From Blepharisma stoltei (Eukaryota; Ciliophora; Heterotrichea; Heterotrichida; Blepharismidae): a stretch of 64,000 nt of DNA. How positions within the stretch are numbered: the first letter of the stretch is position 1; the number at the start of each line of letters is the position of its first letter. Below are positions 14,398-25,838 of the stretch, piece by piece. A program made the translations under genes and the position numbers. Below the pieces are notes generated by a model that had not been told where the DNA came from, did not search any database, and saw nothing but the letters and a program-made list of their open reading frames with translations. The DNA is taken from the NCBI GenBank assembly GCA_914767885.1, contig CAJZBQ010000030.1, forward strand, positions 248,001-312,000, written 5' to 3'.

Positions 14398-14631
14398 TAT
14401 AGCGCTTTCCCGAGGATGGCGCGGAATGGCGCCATCCTCGGGAAAGCCAGGAAGGCATCCACACGGGAACTGGGAGTTCCACGTGTGGATGCCATTTTGA
14501 CATGTGGAAGTTTGGATCCCACATGTCAAAAATGGCATCCACACGTGGAACTCCCAGTTTCCGTGTGTGGATGCTTAATTGACTTTCCCGAGGATGGCGC
14601 CATTCCGTGCCATCCTCGGGAAAGCGCTATA
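14398..14631. mobile_element. Nested palindromic TATAGCGC element
   Basis: 234 bp, TATAGCGCTTTCCCGAGGAT at the left and its inverse at the right. Each terminal arm is itself a hairpin (CCCGAGGATGGC...GCCATCCTCGGG), and an inner pair of arms around GGCATCCACACG...CGTGTGGATGCC folds again. TATA at both ends. No ORF; GC-rich within AT-rich DNA. Confidence 0.85.
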
Positions 14632-14704
14632 GCTTATTTTTTGCAATATTGTGTTTTATAAAACTTCAATTTTTATATAAATTTACTAAAAAAAATAACC
14701 TTCT

Positions 14705-15046
14705 GACTCCCCCCCTCCGTGAGTGAACAAAACCATTAGAAAAATCCCTATTTTTTGCCCAAAAAACCTCTCCGTGAGTGAACAAAAATTTTTTTAATAG
14801 AAAAAATTTTATGGAAAAAAAAATTTGATATATAAATGATAATTAGTATAATGAAATCTAGAGCTAGTTCTGTTTAATTTTAAACGAATTGCTTTTTAAA
14901 ACATAAATTTTGCAAATTAAATTAATATTTGTTTTCAATTTTTGCGAATTAGGATTTTTTTAAATTTCGAAAAAAAAAATAATTTTTATAAAATTTATAT
15001 ATAAATTTTTTTAAAAAAAAAAAAAATAACCCCCCTCCGTGAGTAT
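14705..15046 (+). mobile_element. MITE-like element truncated at its right end
   Basis: Begins GACTCCCCCCCTCCGTGAG (the usual TA replaced by TG) and carries the full family interior, but stops at CCCCCCTCCGTGAG without the closing inverted copy. Lacking TA and a right TIR, it may no longer be excised as a normal IES. Confidence 0.75.
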
Positions 15047-15320
15047 CAAAAATTTTAGTCTTTCAAAGAGAGTTAGCTATTTCTCATTTTTATGCTTCTC
15101 ATCTTAAAGAATTTTTTTGAGTTAAAAATACATTAAATGAAATAGAAATGTTGCTCTCTGCAGCAAAATGGATAAAAGTAGCTGAATTTCAAAGATTTTT
15201 TTATTATCATAAAAATATAAAACAATAGCAGGAATAAATTAACACCAAAAATCTCTTTTAAAAAACTGAAAATTGAAATCCTGGATATTTTATATCGAAA
15301 ATTCTGAATTCATATAAAAA
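15047..15320. other. AT-rich intergenic region
   Basis: Nothing recognised; contains the presumed promoter of the next gene. Confidence 0.4.
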
Positions 15321-16563
15321 ATGGTAGGAGGAATGATAGGTGGCAAAGTCCACAACAGAGTCAATTGGAAGTGGAGAACTTTGCTTAACTTGTGTGCTTA
15401 CTCAGTCAAAGACCCTACAACACTCACTGAGGCCCAAAGATTCAGCCGCATCTATAGATCTTGTCTTAGGAGACTATGGCTTCTCAATTGTTGTAGATTG
15501 AGGTGGGCGACAGCAAATCATAAGAACTATTTTGAGCACATCGAGAGGGTAAGAAAAGAATTTGAAGCAGCCAAAAGTTATCCACCTGAGAAATACAGCT
15601 ATTTTATTAACTCTCCCCCTTTAAATTTGGCACAGAATATTGGCAAAATTTCCATTTTTTTGGTTCTAAACCCCTCAAATGTAGCAAATTTTTTCAATAA
15701 GAAACTTTTATAGAAAACTAATTTTTTATAAAATTAGTTTTGACCTAATTTAATTTAAACAGTGTAAGTAGAAGATTATTTAAATAGCTTTTGAATGAAT
15801 CGACTAGCTTTTTTTATAAAATAATTAAAATTCATTTAATTTATATAATGATTTTATAGAGAAAAAATTAAACCCCCGAAATGGAATAGATTTTTTTTAC
15901 AATTTTAAAAAGGAGGAGTAAAGAAAAAGAAGAATGACTTGAATTCACCTTTTTCCCTGCAATATCTCAATGGCCTTCAAGGCAATACTCAGCCAAATTC
16001 AACTTGAATGTAGCTTATCCAGAAGCTTTTCACAATGGAGATGATGCTGGGTATTATAAGCCAAAACCTTTGCTTGGATTATCTCAAGGAACCGGGCCTT
16101 ATTATGCAGATTACCCTAGCTCCTCCCTCCGTGAGAAAAAACCATTAGAAAAATCCCTATTTTTGGAGTAAAAAAAAAATTTTTACAGCAAAAAAATATT
16201 TTGATATATAAATGGTAATTAGTATAATGAAATTTCTAGTTAATTCTGTTGAATCTAAGCAGATTGTTTTTTAAAAACATAAGTTTTACAACTTAAATTA
16301 ACTTTTGCTTTCCAATTTCGTGAATCGCATTTTTGAAAATTCGAAAAAAAATTACTATAAAAATTTATTATATAATTTTTAAAAAAAAATAATCCCTCTA
16401 GTAAGGAACAAAATTTTTTGTTTGCTCACAGAGTGGGAGTAAGCAGCCAAACTTTTGGGCTATAGACAACGATGCGCCTGCTATTGAAGATCCATATCTA
16501 GAGGATTATTTGAAGAAAATCGAGGATCCTAACTTAAGAGATAGAGCTGAGAATAAGCTTTAA
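15321..16563 (+). CDS. Probable complex I LYR subunit (NDUFB9-like)
   Basis: 15321-15607, 15919-16116 and 16440-16563 join to 202 residues. An LYR-type motif (RFSRIYRSCLRRLW, about residues 40-53) is followed by a charged helix (HIERVRKEFEAAKSYPPEKYSYFI) and a proline/aromatic-rich C-terminus, like mitochondrial complex I subunit B22. Expected in the inner-membrane NADH dehydrogenase, where LYR proteins bind acyl carrier protein. Two IESs interrupt it; both are removed TA to TA with frame kept and an intact stop. The assignment rests on the LYR motif and layout only. Confidence 0.6.
15608..15918. mobile_element. MITE-like IES, TTAACTCTCCCCCTTTAAAT family
   Basis: 311 bp; left end TTAACTCTCCCCCTTTAAAT, right end AAAAAGGAGGAGTA. 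TA at 15608-15609 and 15919-15920. Excision gives YFIKEKEEWLEF. It shares only the outer motif with the CTCCGTGAG family. Confidence 0.85.
16117..16439 (+). mobile_element. MITE-like IES (CTCCGTGAG family), in NDUFB9-like gene
   Basis: 323 bp; TAGCTCCTCCCTCCGTGAG to CTCACAGAGTGGGAG plus TA. Excision gives ADYPKQPNFWAID in frame. TIRs partly decayed, interior of the standard family. Confidence 0.87.
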
Positions 16564-16624
16564 TAACTGATTAGATTAAAATTCTAGAAAGTCTTTAGGG
16601 ATTATTCAGCCTTCGAGTTGGCGC

Positions 16625-17017
16625 TAACTCCCCCCCCCCCCTCCGTGAGCGAACAAAACCATTAGAAAAAATCGCCATTTTTTGACCAAAAACCCACCCT
16701 CCGTGAGTGAACAAAAATTTTTTTAATAGAAAAAATTTTAATGGAAAAAAATTTGGATATATAAGTGATAATTAGTATAATGAAATCTAGAGCTAATTCT
16801 GTTTAATTTTTAAACAAATTGCGTTTTAAAACATAAATTTTTGCAAATTAAATTAATATTTGCTTCCCAATTTTTGCAAATTAGGATTTTTTTAAATTTC
16901 GAAAAAAATATTTTTTTATAAAATTTATATATAAAATTTTTTTTAAAAAAAAAAAATTAACCCCCCTCCGTGAGCGAACAAAATTTTTTTGTTCGCTCAC
17001 GGAGGGGGGGGGGGGAG
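16625..17017 (+). mobile_element. Full-length MITE-like IES with clean TIRs
   Basis: 393 bp; TAACTC followed by a long C run, CTCCGTGAGCGAAC, and the inverse at the end with TA 17018-17019. Nearly identical to 44403-44800, suggesting a young insertion. It appears to sit in the GC-rich repeat that follows. Confidence 0.87.
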
Positions 17018-17385
17018 TAAGCACTATCCTCACCGTGCCTTTTAGTCCTCTTTTCACCAAAAAGGTGACGTAGGAAGCCTTTCGGGGAGATCGCCCAGCT
17101 CACCTTATAGGCCCAACCAAGTAGCAAAAACTCCCTCAACCTCCGAAAGGGCTTAGAGCATAGGTGGATCGCCTTTGGCCTGTCTGAGTTGTGTCACAAG
17201 CTCTGTAATTCCTCCCATGGAGTGTTGAAGGACATTCACCAGTAGGCATGTCTGCAAGCCAGGAAAAAAAGGTCAAGGGTCAGCCTCTAAACCAAAAAAA
17301 TCCACCATGAAGAACTGCCACAATGTACTCTTCTCCTCTACGTCCTAATCAACTCACAGAACACCAGATGACGCAATTTTAATAA
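17018..17385 (-). repeat. GC-rich interspersed element (SINE-like, unassigned)
   Basis: GC-rich non-coding block ending GATGACGCAATTTTAATAATT, i.e. AAAATTGCGTCA at the 5' end when read on the minus strand, similar to the AAAATGGC start of the SINE-like families. The left limit is obscured by the adjacent MITE and may extend to about 16590. No target-site duplication identified. Confidence 0.5.
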
Positions 17386-17459
17386 TTCGTTTTTAATAAC
17401 TGAAGAAATTTAAATTTTTGTGTTAATGTAATATGCCTATTGATAAAGGCAGTTTATCA

Positions 17460-17998
17460 TTACATTACATTAGAATTTATAACGTTTAACGTCCACTACG
17501 GGGTGACAACCCCAGGTACTATCACTCGCCTTCGTCACATCGGGCCCACAGGTCGCTGGGATGGCCTGCTTCGATCACCAGAGTGCTTCTTGGGAAAGTG
17601 TTCCGGCTTCGACGGCTCATGGATGAGCTACTTGCTTGTTACATGGGTTGCTTTTCCGAAACACACAAAAAATGGATTTTCTGGTCAGCTGTCGGCAAAA
17701 AGGAAAAATACGTAGCCTGGGACGTAATGCCCAGTTTCACGCTAGGGAGTTGCCCGATTGGTCCAGAGGACTCTGCTGAGCTTCCCCTTTTCCAACTCCG
17801 TACCCTCCTTCCCCACGAGGAAAAATCCCACCCCTGAGAATAGACTAGGACTAGGCTCTGAACACAACCAGAATTGCTTACCTAGTATTGCCGTCCATCT
17901 CTAGAATGGTAAAACCTTGCCGGATATAATTAAAATATGAGTCGAGGCTGCATGGCCAGGAGGCCATGCCCAGACGAAGACGCCATATTTTTAATTAT
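17460..17998 (-). mobile_element. SINE-like retroelement family C, intergenic
   Basis: 539 bp between perfect 17-bp duplications ATAAAGGCAGTTTATCA (17443-17459, 17999-18015). (TAATG)n tail at the left on the minus strand; 5' end at the right with an ATGGCGTCTTCG-like start next to a hairpin around CATGGCCAGGAGGCCATG. The other copy (60708-61254) is in the opposite orientation. Confidence 0.9.
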
Positions 17999-18081
17999 AT
18001 AAAGGCAGTTTATCAGCTATACAAATATTAAGCCAAAATAGTAATTAAGCTTAAGATTTATAATAAAAGTGTCATATTTTA

Positions 18082-18975
18082 CTATGCATTTGTTAGTCTC
18101 CAAAATTTTGACGTGCAATCTAATGAGCATGTGACAAAAAGCTTCGAATCTCTCGGATGTGTATCTACTCCTATTGTAGGAGCGCTATGTGCTTGGCTTT
18201 TCACCCCAACCCCACTAGAAAGGCTATAACAAGCAGCTTCTCCAGTTTCACTCCCAACCAAAACTGCTCTATCATCAGCAGAAAACTTGCAAGCTATAGC
18301 ATGTTCATTTGACATATGTGACCCAGAGTAAGCATTCAAAATTTCCCCATTCGTCCTATCAGTAACTCTAATTATATTATCAATATGTGTGCTTGCAGTT
18401 GCATTACCATCACGAGACAATGCTAATCCCAAAATAGGCTCTTTTAAATCATCCACGCTTAGAGTCCCACACCTTATATCAAAAGTCCTTATAAATCCAT
18501 CAAGAGATCCTGCGATGACTTGATCTTCAGTCAAATACACCCCAATGACAGAGTCTTTAAACTGTGATAGAGTTTGGACAGGATCTTTTGAGTTTGCCCT
18601 CACATCTCATAGCTTTATTGTTGCATCTTCAGAACCTGTCGCAATCACAGTGCACAGCCTATTTCAAGCAACTGCTTTGATTTTATTATGGTGGCCTTGG
18701 AACTTGGTTATCGTTTTCCCTGTTGATATATCTCATATAAATGCTAATTTATCGGCTCCTCCAGATACAAATCTCCCATTATCATTAGTAATATCCACAT
18801 CCAGGACTTCATAGTTGTGGGCTCCTGAATAAGTTTTTATACATAAACCTCTGGCCGGGTTCCACAGCTTAAGGGTGCGATCACTTGAGCCAGTCATACA
18901 AAAGTTTCCATCAGCGTTAAATTTTACTACTAAAACTTGTCCTTCATGGCCTTCAAGTGTGTTTATTAGCTCCAT
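18082..18975 (-). CDS. WDR83: WD40 protein WDR83/MORG1
   Basis: 297 residues in one frame when TGA is Trp. About seven WD repeats, starting MELINTLEGHEGQVLVVKFN, with SSDRTLKLWNP, SGGADKLAFIW, GSLDGFIRTFDIR and a C-terminal CSLDCTSKFWRL blade. Order and spacing follow WDR83 (about 315 residues in animals), a beta-propeller scaffold associated with MAPK modules and the spliceosome. No IES. It ends 3' of a SINE-like element and is closely followed upstream by the pseudo-CDPK gene on the same strand. Confidence 0.8.
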
Positions 18976-18996
18976 TTATAAAATTGAATAAATTAG

Positions 18997-20478
18997 CTAA
19001 TTTGCATATTTCGCAATTAAATTTATAAATTCTTCAACTTCTAGTGTTTCTTTCCCAACTCCTTCAGCTAACATATTTTCGATCTGGCTGACTGAAATCC
19101 CTGATAAATGAGGAGCAAGCATTTCAGCGTTGACTGTGCCAGAATAATTAGGATCAATCAACTTAAACGCATTAGCAATTTCTTGGGCGTCTGTCATATT
19201 TTTGGCGAAATATATGAATTCTTCATGAGTTATCAATCCAGTATTGAAAATATCAATTTTGCTGAAAATTAATTGAGCTCTGGTGTCAACATCTATATTT
19301 TCCCCAACACATTTGGCCATGCTTTCTTTCATCTGTGCGACATTAATAGATCCAGCTCTATTTGTATCCATAGCTGATCATGCTCTGTCTAGGTGAGGAG
19401 TAACGTAAAGCTTTTGATTAGCGTCAAGAACTTTGCAAGCTGCATATTTTAGCTTAGAGGCAAGACGAACCTTGAGCTCGGTTTCAGGCTCATCATCATA
19501 TTGGGCGATCCTTAGAAGCATTTGGAAAATTGCACGCTGATCTTGCAAGTAGTTACTTTGAAAAATTGAATTTTCTAGGACGTAAATGGCACTTGGTCGG
19601 TTTTCTTTGGTAATCATTGTTTTAATAAGCTTCTTTAAATCGTGAGGCAGCTGCTTGAATTGTTCTGGCTTCAATATAGCTCCTTTTTGTATGTTTTTGA
19701 CGAGCTCAGTGTGCGTCTCGCCTTGAATTGGCTGAAAACCTAAAAGCATTGTATATAAAATTACGCCAATTGACCAAATGTCACAAAGCTCAGTATATCT
19801 TCCACTAAATATTTCAGGGGCCATATAGAATGGGCTTCCAAACTTCTCAGTAAAAGGTTGGTCTGTGATCTTCCCAGAGCTGCTAAATCCAATAATATTG
19901 ATCTTGGTATGCTCCCTATCAACAAACATAATGTTTTCTATACAAAGCGCTCTATGGCATATCTTTAGGCTATGCATATACTGAACAGCGTCTAAAATCT
20001 GAGAAACCACTGAGAGTGCTTTTTCATCAGTTGCTCTTTTTTCTTGATATATAAAATCATATAACTCTCCTCCTTTACACATTCCCATAACCAAGTGAAT
20101 ATATTTAGATTCCAAGAATACTTCATACAAAGGTACGATATTTGTATGCCGAAGCTGAGAAAGTGTGGTAATTTCATTAATAATTGAAGAAAAGAGCATG
20201 CCTTGATGACGCTGAAAAACAATGTCACTTAAATCACCGACAAGGACTGCATCATCAAGAACATACGTTTTTATAGCTCGCCTAACTTGTAATTGTCGAT
20301 GAGTTGCTGCTCTTATTTGGGCAAAAATAGATCTTTTGTTCCCATCAAGTCGATGTCCAACATGATAAGTCTCCTTAACTAAAACTCCTGGGTAGTTAAT
20401 AGTCACATTTGATGAGGAAAGGGACTGTCTGAGTTCAGTATATTTTGTTTGAATAACAACTTGAGCTACAGGATCCAT
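18997..20478 (-). CDS. CDPK-like pseudokinase with EF-hands
   Basis: 493 residues, one uninterrupted frame (TGA-Trp near residue 369). The fold is that of a CDPK: MAPEIFSGRY, CDIWSIGVILYTML. Catalysis-critical residues are lost, however: HRD reads HRA (CHRALCIENIMF), DFG reads GFS (NIIGFSSSG) and the Gly loop is degenerate; the VAIK-type Lys is kept (RRAIKTY). C-terminal EF-hands are present but degenerate (DTNRAGSIN, DIFNTGLIT, DPNYSGTVN). Probably a Ca2+-related scaffold or allosteric regulator. Only 21 bp separates it from WDR83 on the same strand. Confidence 0.82.
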
Positions 20479-20626
20479 TAGGGAGATTAATTAATTATAA
20501 TTGGCAAGTTACCATAGGAGTTACATGAAAATTAAAGTCGTGTTTTTAAATTGGAATTTTTATAAACATTTTAAATATATTAGACAATTTATTATTGAGC
20601 AGCTCTAAGAGCTAATATAAAAGATC

Positions 20627-20968
20627 TAGCTTTCACCTACTGAACGAATAAAACCATGAAAAAATTCCTATTTTTTGCCAAAAGCCCACCCTAGGTGAGC
20701 CAAAAAAAATGTTATTAAAAAATTTTGATATATAAGTAATAATTAGTATAATGAAATCTCTAGCTAATTCTGCTAATTTTAAGCAGCTTGCATTTAATTT
20801 TTATTTTACAAATTAAATTAACATTTATTTCCAAATTTTGCCAATCAAATTTTTTTAAATCTCGAAAAAAAAATTTAGTATAAATTTATATATAATTTTT
20901 TAAAAAAAATTGAAAGCCCCAACAGCGTGAGCGAACAACAAAATTTCGTTCACTCATGGAGAGGGAAG
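20627..20968 (+). mobile_element. Decayed MITE-like element, CTCCGTGAG family
   Basis: TAGCTTTCACCTACTGAACG at the left, GTTCACTCATGGAGAGGGAAG plus TA at the right. The interior keeps GATATATAAGTAATAATTAG. TIRs are strongly mutated. Confidence 0.7.
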
Positions 20969-21250
20969 TAAAGAGTCAAACTGATATTTATCATAGAAGA
21001 AATTAAATCCATTTATTTAATATGGCAATTTATTAATTGTAGAGGCGCTACTAATATTAAATCTAACGGAAAGATGTTTAAGAGCAAATATTATTTTATG
21101 TTTTCTCTATGATTGAGTTTTTCACTTTTGGATATAAATTTAAAGTTGCAATTATCTTTTAGCTAAAAATTATGCTGTTTTTAAGTAATTATTTTAATCA
21201 AATTGAAAGCTTAAAACGTATATCTTATGATATCATATACGTAATTTTCC

Positions 21251-21378
21251 TTTAATAGCCCTATCGGTGGGTGAATTGCCCGTTAAAATTAAAGCTTGGC
21301 CCGCCCAAAATTATTAGTTTTGGTCTGGCCAAATTGAGAACTCAGCAGGCAATTTACTCACTGATAGGGCTATTAAAG
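21251..21378. mobile_element. Palindromic element, TTTAATAGCCCTATC ends
   Basis: About 128 bp with inverted arms TTTAATAGCCCTATCGGTGG and CACTGATAGGGCTATTAAA. An inner imperfect palindrome surrounds GCTTGGCCCGCCCAAAATTA. Intergenic. The TTAATAG border fits TA-type excision. Confidence 0.75.
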
Positions 21379-21549
21379 GGAATTTTCTATATCAATAATG
21401 CTTATTTTCTACTTTAAGCTAGCAATGATTTATTTATTATCACAAAACCTATACTGAATAATTAAAAATTAGATTTGGAATTATTTAAATTACTTCAACA
21501 GATTTCTAAATATTATTTAATCAGTTTCAATTATTTTAAATCATTAAGA

Positions 21550-22317
21550 TTAAGTAGTTCTCCTAAGTATGCCCATCACCAAAAGCTTTGATTCATTCAA
21601 GCTTCCCTTTGCAAATAAAAGCAAATCAAGCCAAACATCACTAGGAAAAGTAAATTGAAGTGTCCAGTACCACAATGGCAAGAAAAAATCTGTGCATATG
21701 AAAAGAAAAGAAAGCACAAAATAAACTACCGCAAGAGTGTCATGACTGTAAAATTTCTCAAAATTAATCAGCAAAGCAATAATATCAAGCACTCCTGCAG
21801 CAGCGGAAATCGCAAGATATATGGCTATTTGCCTTGAACTTTCTCTTATCTCATCGTATGCTTTTCCTTGTAGATCATTAGTAATCTTTGATAAATCATC
21901 AGGCAGTTTCTCATAAAATTGATGGCTTCTTGGCATAGCGATTAACAGCTTATACGCAAAATAAGGACGAACTAGATGCAAAATGTGGATAATGATCATA
22001 AATTTCACGTGAACAATAAGGATAAGTAAGGCTAAAATCATAAGCCCAAGCTCAATAAGTGTTTGGCGATAAAGGACTTGCTTGAGATCATATAAAGCAA
22101 TTTCTGATTTCGCAAAAAGTAACCCTCATTTAGCATATGTCTTGGATTTGCTTGAGGACTGAGAGTCATCAGTAGGCTCGTTCTTTTGTCGAGGCTCTGG
22201 GGTTATGTTTTTACGCTTTCCAGATTCTTGAGCTTTCTTTTGTATAGGCTTTTCTTGAGGGTCGCTGTCTTCTTCATTCTCAAATCTAAGTGCGAAGGGA
22301 TCTTGAATGCCTGCCAT
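21550..22317 (-). CDS. Three-helix membrane protein of unknown function
   Basis: 255 residues, one frame with TGA-Trp around residue 65. A hydrophilic, Lys/Glu/Ser-rich N-terminal about 65 residues (DPQEKPIQKKAQESGKRK) precedes three predicted TM helices (IELGLMILALLILIVHVKF, IAIYLAISAAAGVLDIIALL, AVVYFVLSFLFICTDFFLP). I do not recognise the family. Confidence 0.72.
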
Positions 22318-22713
22318 TTTAATATGATTAAACTATTAAGCTTTTGCTTAATTATGACAAGCTTTTATCAAATTTACCAGTGATAAAGAGTCTTTATTTT
22401 AGTGTATCATAAGCTATTCAATTACATATAGGCTTTAACTTTAATGTTAAATTGCAATGCATATCAATTTAACATTAAGTTATTTTATAAAGCACTTCAG
22501 GTCTATTCAACCAAAATGATATCTTGGTCTATAATATATATTTCTCTATTTGTATCAATTAATTTACATTATCTTTAAATATGAAGAATTGAATATTTTT
22601 ATCCAGGAAATCTATCTAAATTCTTATACAAGGTTTTTTATTAAGATTTAAGCTCCTGAAGTCCAAAATTGAGATAATTTTAACTCAGCTTTACAGCTGA
22701 TTTTTATTAAAAA
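22318..22713. other. AT-rich divergent intergenic region
   Basis: Shared upstream region of the membrane-protein gene (minus) and the PDE gene (plus). No repeat element recognised. Confidence 0.4.
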
Positions 22714-24173
22714 ATGAGCTGACGGTTAGCAGCTTTCTCAATCATCATCTTCAAATATCCCAAACTTCTCACTCTGGCAATGCCAGCTTTTAAAAAAATA
22801 ATGTTTTATTCAGTCAATTTGCTTTATCATCCATTGGAGCATGCAATTTATGGTTAATTAACTCCAATTTATCACATTTTTTAAAATAGGGTGCTCAGCT
22901 TCAACTCGTAGGCCATTGGCCAGTGATCCCAGCCAAACTGGAGACCAAGAAAGAAGAATCATTGCAAAACTTGAAGAGCTTTCTCTACAAGGAAGAGGAG
23001 GTGTGACCGCAACAGAACTCGATCTCATCCGACAAACGTTTTTAAACGTCCGAGAAATGGATGACGGCTTGCGTAAAAGATGACTCGAAGCCATTCACAA
23101 TGACATCCTTTCGCCGATCTATTTTTCCAACGTCGAAAATTTCCCTTACAATGAAAATCGTCCATTTACTCCTGATTACACTAAAGTTGCTGAATTAAGA
23201 TTGAAGGACTTTTCAGCATTTAGCCATACAAAAGCTGAACTGAGGGAGTATATTCTGCATATTTTTTATGATTTACTATGCATTTTTTAATTAAATTTCA
23301 TTTTATATAATATTTCTGTTAAACAATACATATTGCTTATAAAAAGGAATAGATACCTTTCATATTGACGTATGCAAAATGCAGAGACTTATATACGCAC
23401 TCTGTGAAAATTATCAAGATAACCCATTCCATAACTTTTTCCATGCTTTTTCAGTAGTCCAGATGATCCATTCTATAGGAGAGCATGTAAATAAATACCA
23501 AGATCTCCTCGACAACCGTGAACGCTTTGCTTTACTTATCTCATCATATGGCCATGACCTAAATCACCCAGGTGTTACCAACGCATTTATGATTAATTCC
23601 CGACATCAACTAGCGATCAGATACAACGACATTTCAGTTTTGGAAAATCATCATGCGGCTACTCTGATTCATTTTCTTGAACTGAGCGGGTGCGATATTT
23701 TTTGCAATTTGTCATATGAAGACCAGACTTATATGAGAAGGCTCATCATCCCTACTATTTTGGCCACTGATATGGCCAAGCATAAATCTGTGATGGAAAA
23801 TTTCGACCGAACAATGCGAGAATTCAACAAAGAAAACCCAGTCCATAGGCAAAACGTGATGGATATGCTGCTACACTCCTCAGATGTAGGCAATCCTACT
23901 TATAAATTCGACTTAGCCACAGTGTTCTCTTTAAGAATTATACAAGAATTCAACCAGCAAGTCATTCAAGAAGAACAAAGAGGACTCCCGGTGTCTGAAT
24001 TCCTGAGGGTGGGGAACGACATTAAAAAGATCAAGCAAAATCAAATGGGCTTTATTGACGCTTTTATATATCCGCTATGGAAACTTTTGTGTGTTCATAT
24101 TCCACAAACGCAAGAATATGTAGATGCTATAGAGCAAAATAGAAAAATGTGGGAAGAGTTAGAAAAATTATAA
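22714..24173 (+). CDS. 3',5'-cyclic nucleotide phosphodiesterase
   Basis: 22714-22726, 22887-23273 and 23350-24173 join to about 407 residues. The class I PDE catalytic domain is complete: HNFFHAFSV, HDLNHPGVTN, ENHHAA and LHSSDVGNP supply the metal-binding His/Asp set, and a GFIDAFIYPLW region the purine-clamp Gln area. It hydrolyses cAMP and/or cGMP; specificity cannot be read here. The N-terminus is short with no GAF domain. The second junction (FYDLDTFHIDV) is well supported; the first, at the start codon, is a proposal that yields MSWRLGCSAS. Confidence 0.85.
22727..22886. mobile_element. Candidate IES next to PDE start codon
   Basis: 160 bp with TA at 22727-22728 and 22887-22888; excision connects ATG 22714 in frame to the coding region. 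It is supported only by the need for a start and by frame, not by conserved sequence. Confidence 0.4.
23274..23349. mobile_element. Short 76-bp IES in PDE catalytic domain
   Basis: TA at 23274-23275 and 23350-23351. Excision produces YDLDTFHIDVCKMQRL, matching PDE helix spacing; other TA pairs tested put the two sides out of frame. Confidence 0.85.
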
Positions 24174-24320
24174 TATAAACTGATTTTTTTCTATAGCAAT
24201 AATTGGTGTATTAATTCATATCAATTAATCAAATAGTAATTCATAATTATTTAATAAAGAAAATTAAAATTAAAGAAAATATAGGCTTGTGCAATTAAAC
24301 TTGCTTAAAATTTAATATAA

Positions 24321-25838
24321 ATGAAAGAATCACTGGTTCATGGTCTTTCCGGGTCTCTAAGTGCGATCATTGCAACTCTGTTCCTGCATCCTTTAGACAC
24401 AATTCGAATCCGTATGCAGTCAACTCATTCAAAAACCACCCTTAGACTTTTCCTCAAAGAGCTCAGAACCAACGGAAACCTAATGTCTCTATATTCCGGT
24501 TTTATTTCTTCTATTATCAGTACAGCCACTAGCCAAGGAGTCTACTTCCTAGTCTACAAAGCAATGCAAGTGTTTTTATCAAAGGGAAAGCGCGGGCTTA
24601 CAGTTTTAGACGATTTAATTGTAAGCGTAATTGCAAGTTTTATAACCATCCTTGTCAATACTCCTATATGGACTGTAAACACAAGACTTATGAAGTCTTA
24701 ATCTTAATCTTAATTAGGAGATTATCAGCTGCTAAGCTATTACTTGTTAACGCAGTCACCCAGACCCCCTCGAGGGTTTCCTCCGCTTTGCGACTTCCGC
24801 CTACAGGACTCTGATTTTACAGCTAGCCTGTTCTGTTTGTCGTCTCCTCCTTGCAAGCTACAACCTTGCTCCAGTCTTGATTGGGGCAGATTTAGGAATT
24901 CTGCGGCCTTGCTTGAGGCTGTGGGTACGAGGTTGCCCATTCCGAAAATTTGAAAAGCAAATTTTCTGGTATGGCTGTCGGCCAGAAAGGAAATCCAAGC
25001 CCGGGACGCAACGCCCAGTATCGCGCTAGGGAATTGCCCGATTGATCAGGAGAAGACTCCTGGTGCTGCTGAGCTTCCCCTTTCCAACTTGGAAGACCCT
25101 TCCTCCTCGGGGTAAAAACCTTGGTGACAGAATGAGCTGCGGTCGACCAAATTCGACATTGCGCTCCACTGTGTCAAGGTAAAACCCAGCCGGATACACA
25201 TTCCGAGCGCCTTTTCCCCTTCCACAAGGTCCCCGGGATACCCGGCTACAGGTGTTGAGGAAAAGGGCTGGCTCTCCAGTCGCCATTTTTATGTATCAAA
25301 ACTTATGAAGTCAGAAAAAGAAGAAAGCATTTCAAGCTGCTTTTCGTCAATAATAAAACATGAAGGGATACAAGGCTTATTCAAAGGCATGGGAACAAGC
25401 CTGGTGCTGATTTTGAATCCGGTGATTCAATTTGTTACTTATGAACATATGAAAAGAAGATTCAAACAGAAAAAACTCAATGCGGGAGTCTATTTTATAT
25501 TTGGGGCACTGACAAAGTTTATTGCAACGATGGTGACTTATCCGTTTTTGACTTTGAGAACAAGAGTTCAGCTGGAAGACCAGAAAACTCTGAGCTTTGT
25601 GGATGCGCTGAAGGATATTTTGGAAAATGAAGGAGCATCAGCACTATATAATGGATTGTTAACGAAGGTGCTGCAAGCTGTCTTGAATTCAGCTATTGTT
25701 TTGGCAAGCCATGAACACTTGACCAAGATACTTTGCTTGCTCTGCTTACTCTTACGTCTATTATGAATTAATTTTTTTTCAGATATTGATTTATTTTATA
25801 ATTGTTTGGAAGATTTTAATATTTTTCTTCTTATATAA
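24321..25838 (+). CDS. Mitochondrial carrier family, peroxisomal SLC25A17-like
   Basis: 24321-24697 plus 25313-25838, about 300 residues. Three carrier repeats: HPLDTIRIRMQ, TPIWTVNTRLM and YPFLTLRTRVQ. The W-x-V-N-T-R form of the second motif is typical of the peroxisomal adenine-nucleotide/CoA and folate/FAD carriers. Six helices predicted. Translation passes TGA (25764) to TAA at 25836 under this code, giving an extra hydrophobic tail; a shorter end cannot be excluded. A SINE-like element splits the second signature region. Confidence 0.82.
24698..25300 (-). mobile_element. SINE-like retroelement family A in carrier gene
   Basis: 603 bp with duplication ACTTATGAAGTC (24686-24697, 25301-25312), extendable to 16 bp with one mismatch. 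The (TTAATC)n tail is at the left and the AAAATGGC-type 5' end at the right. It carries an 86-codon frame at the 5' end (minus, 25026-25286) also seen in other A copies, but no enzyme motif. Removal gives VNTRLMKSEKEES in frame. Confidence 0.9.

Noticed and set aside
17440-17837. Overlapping plus-strand ORFs near 17.5-17.8 kb as coding genes
   Set aside because: They lie in a family C retroelement in antisense and differ from the sister copy by frameshifts.
25026-25286. 86-codon ORF (minus) and similar ORFs at 46.0 kb, 6.2-6.5 kb and 52.4-52.7 kb as genes
   Set aside because: They are the same reading frame in family A element copies, differ by frameshifts among copies and contain no recognisable domain.
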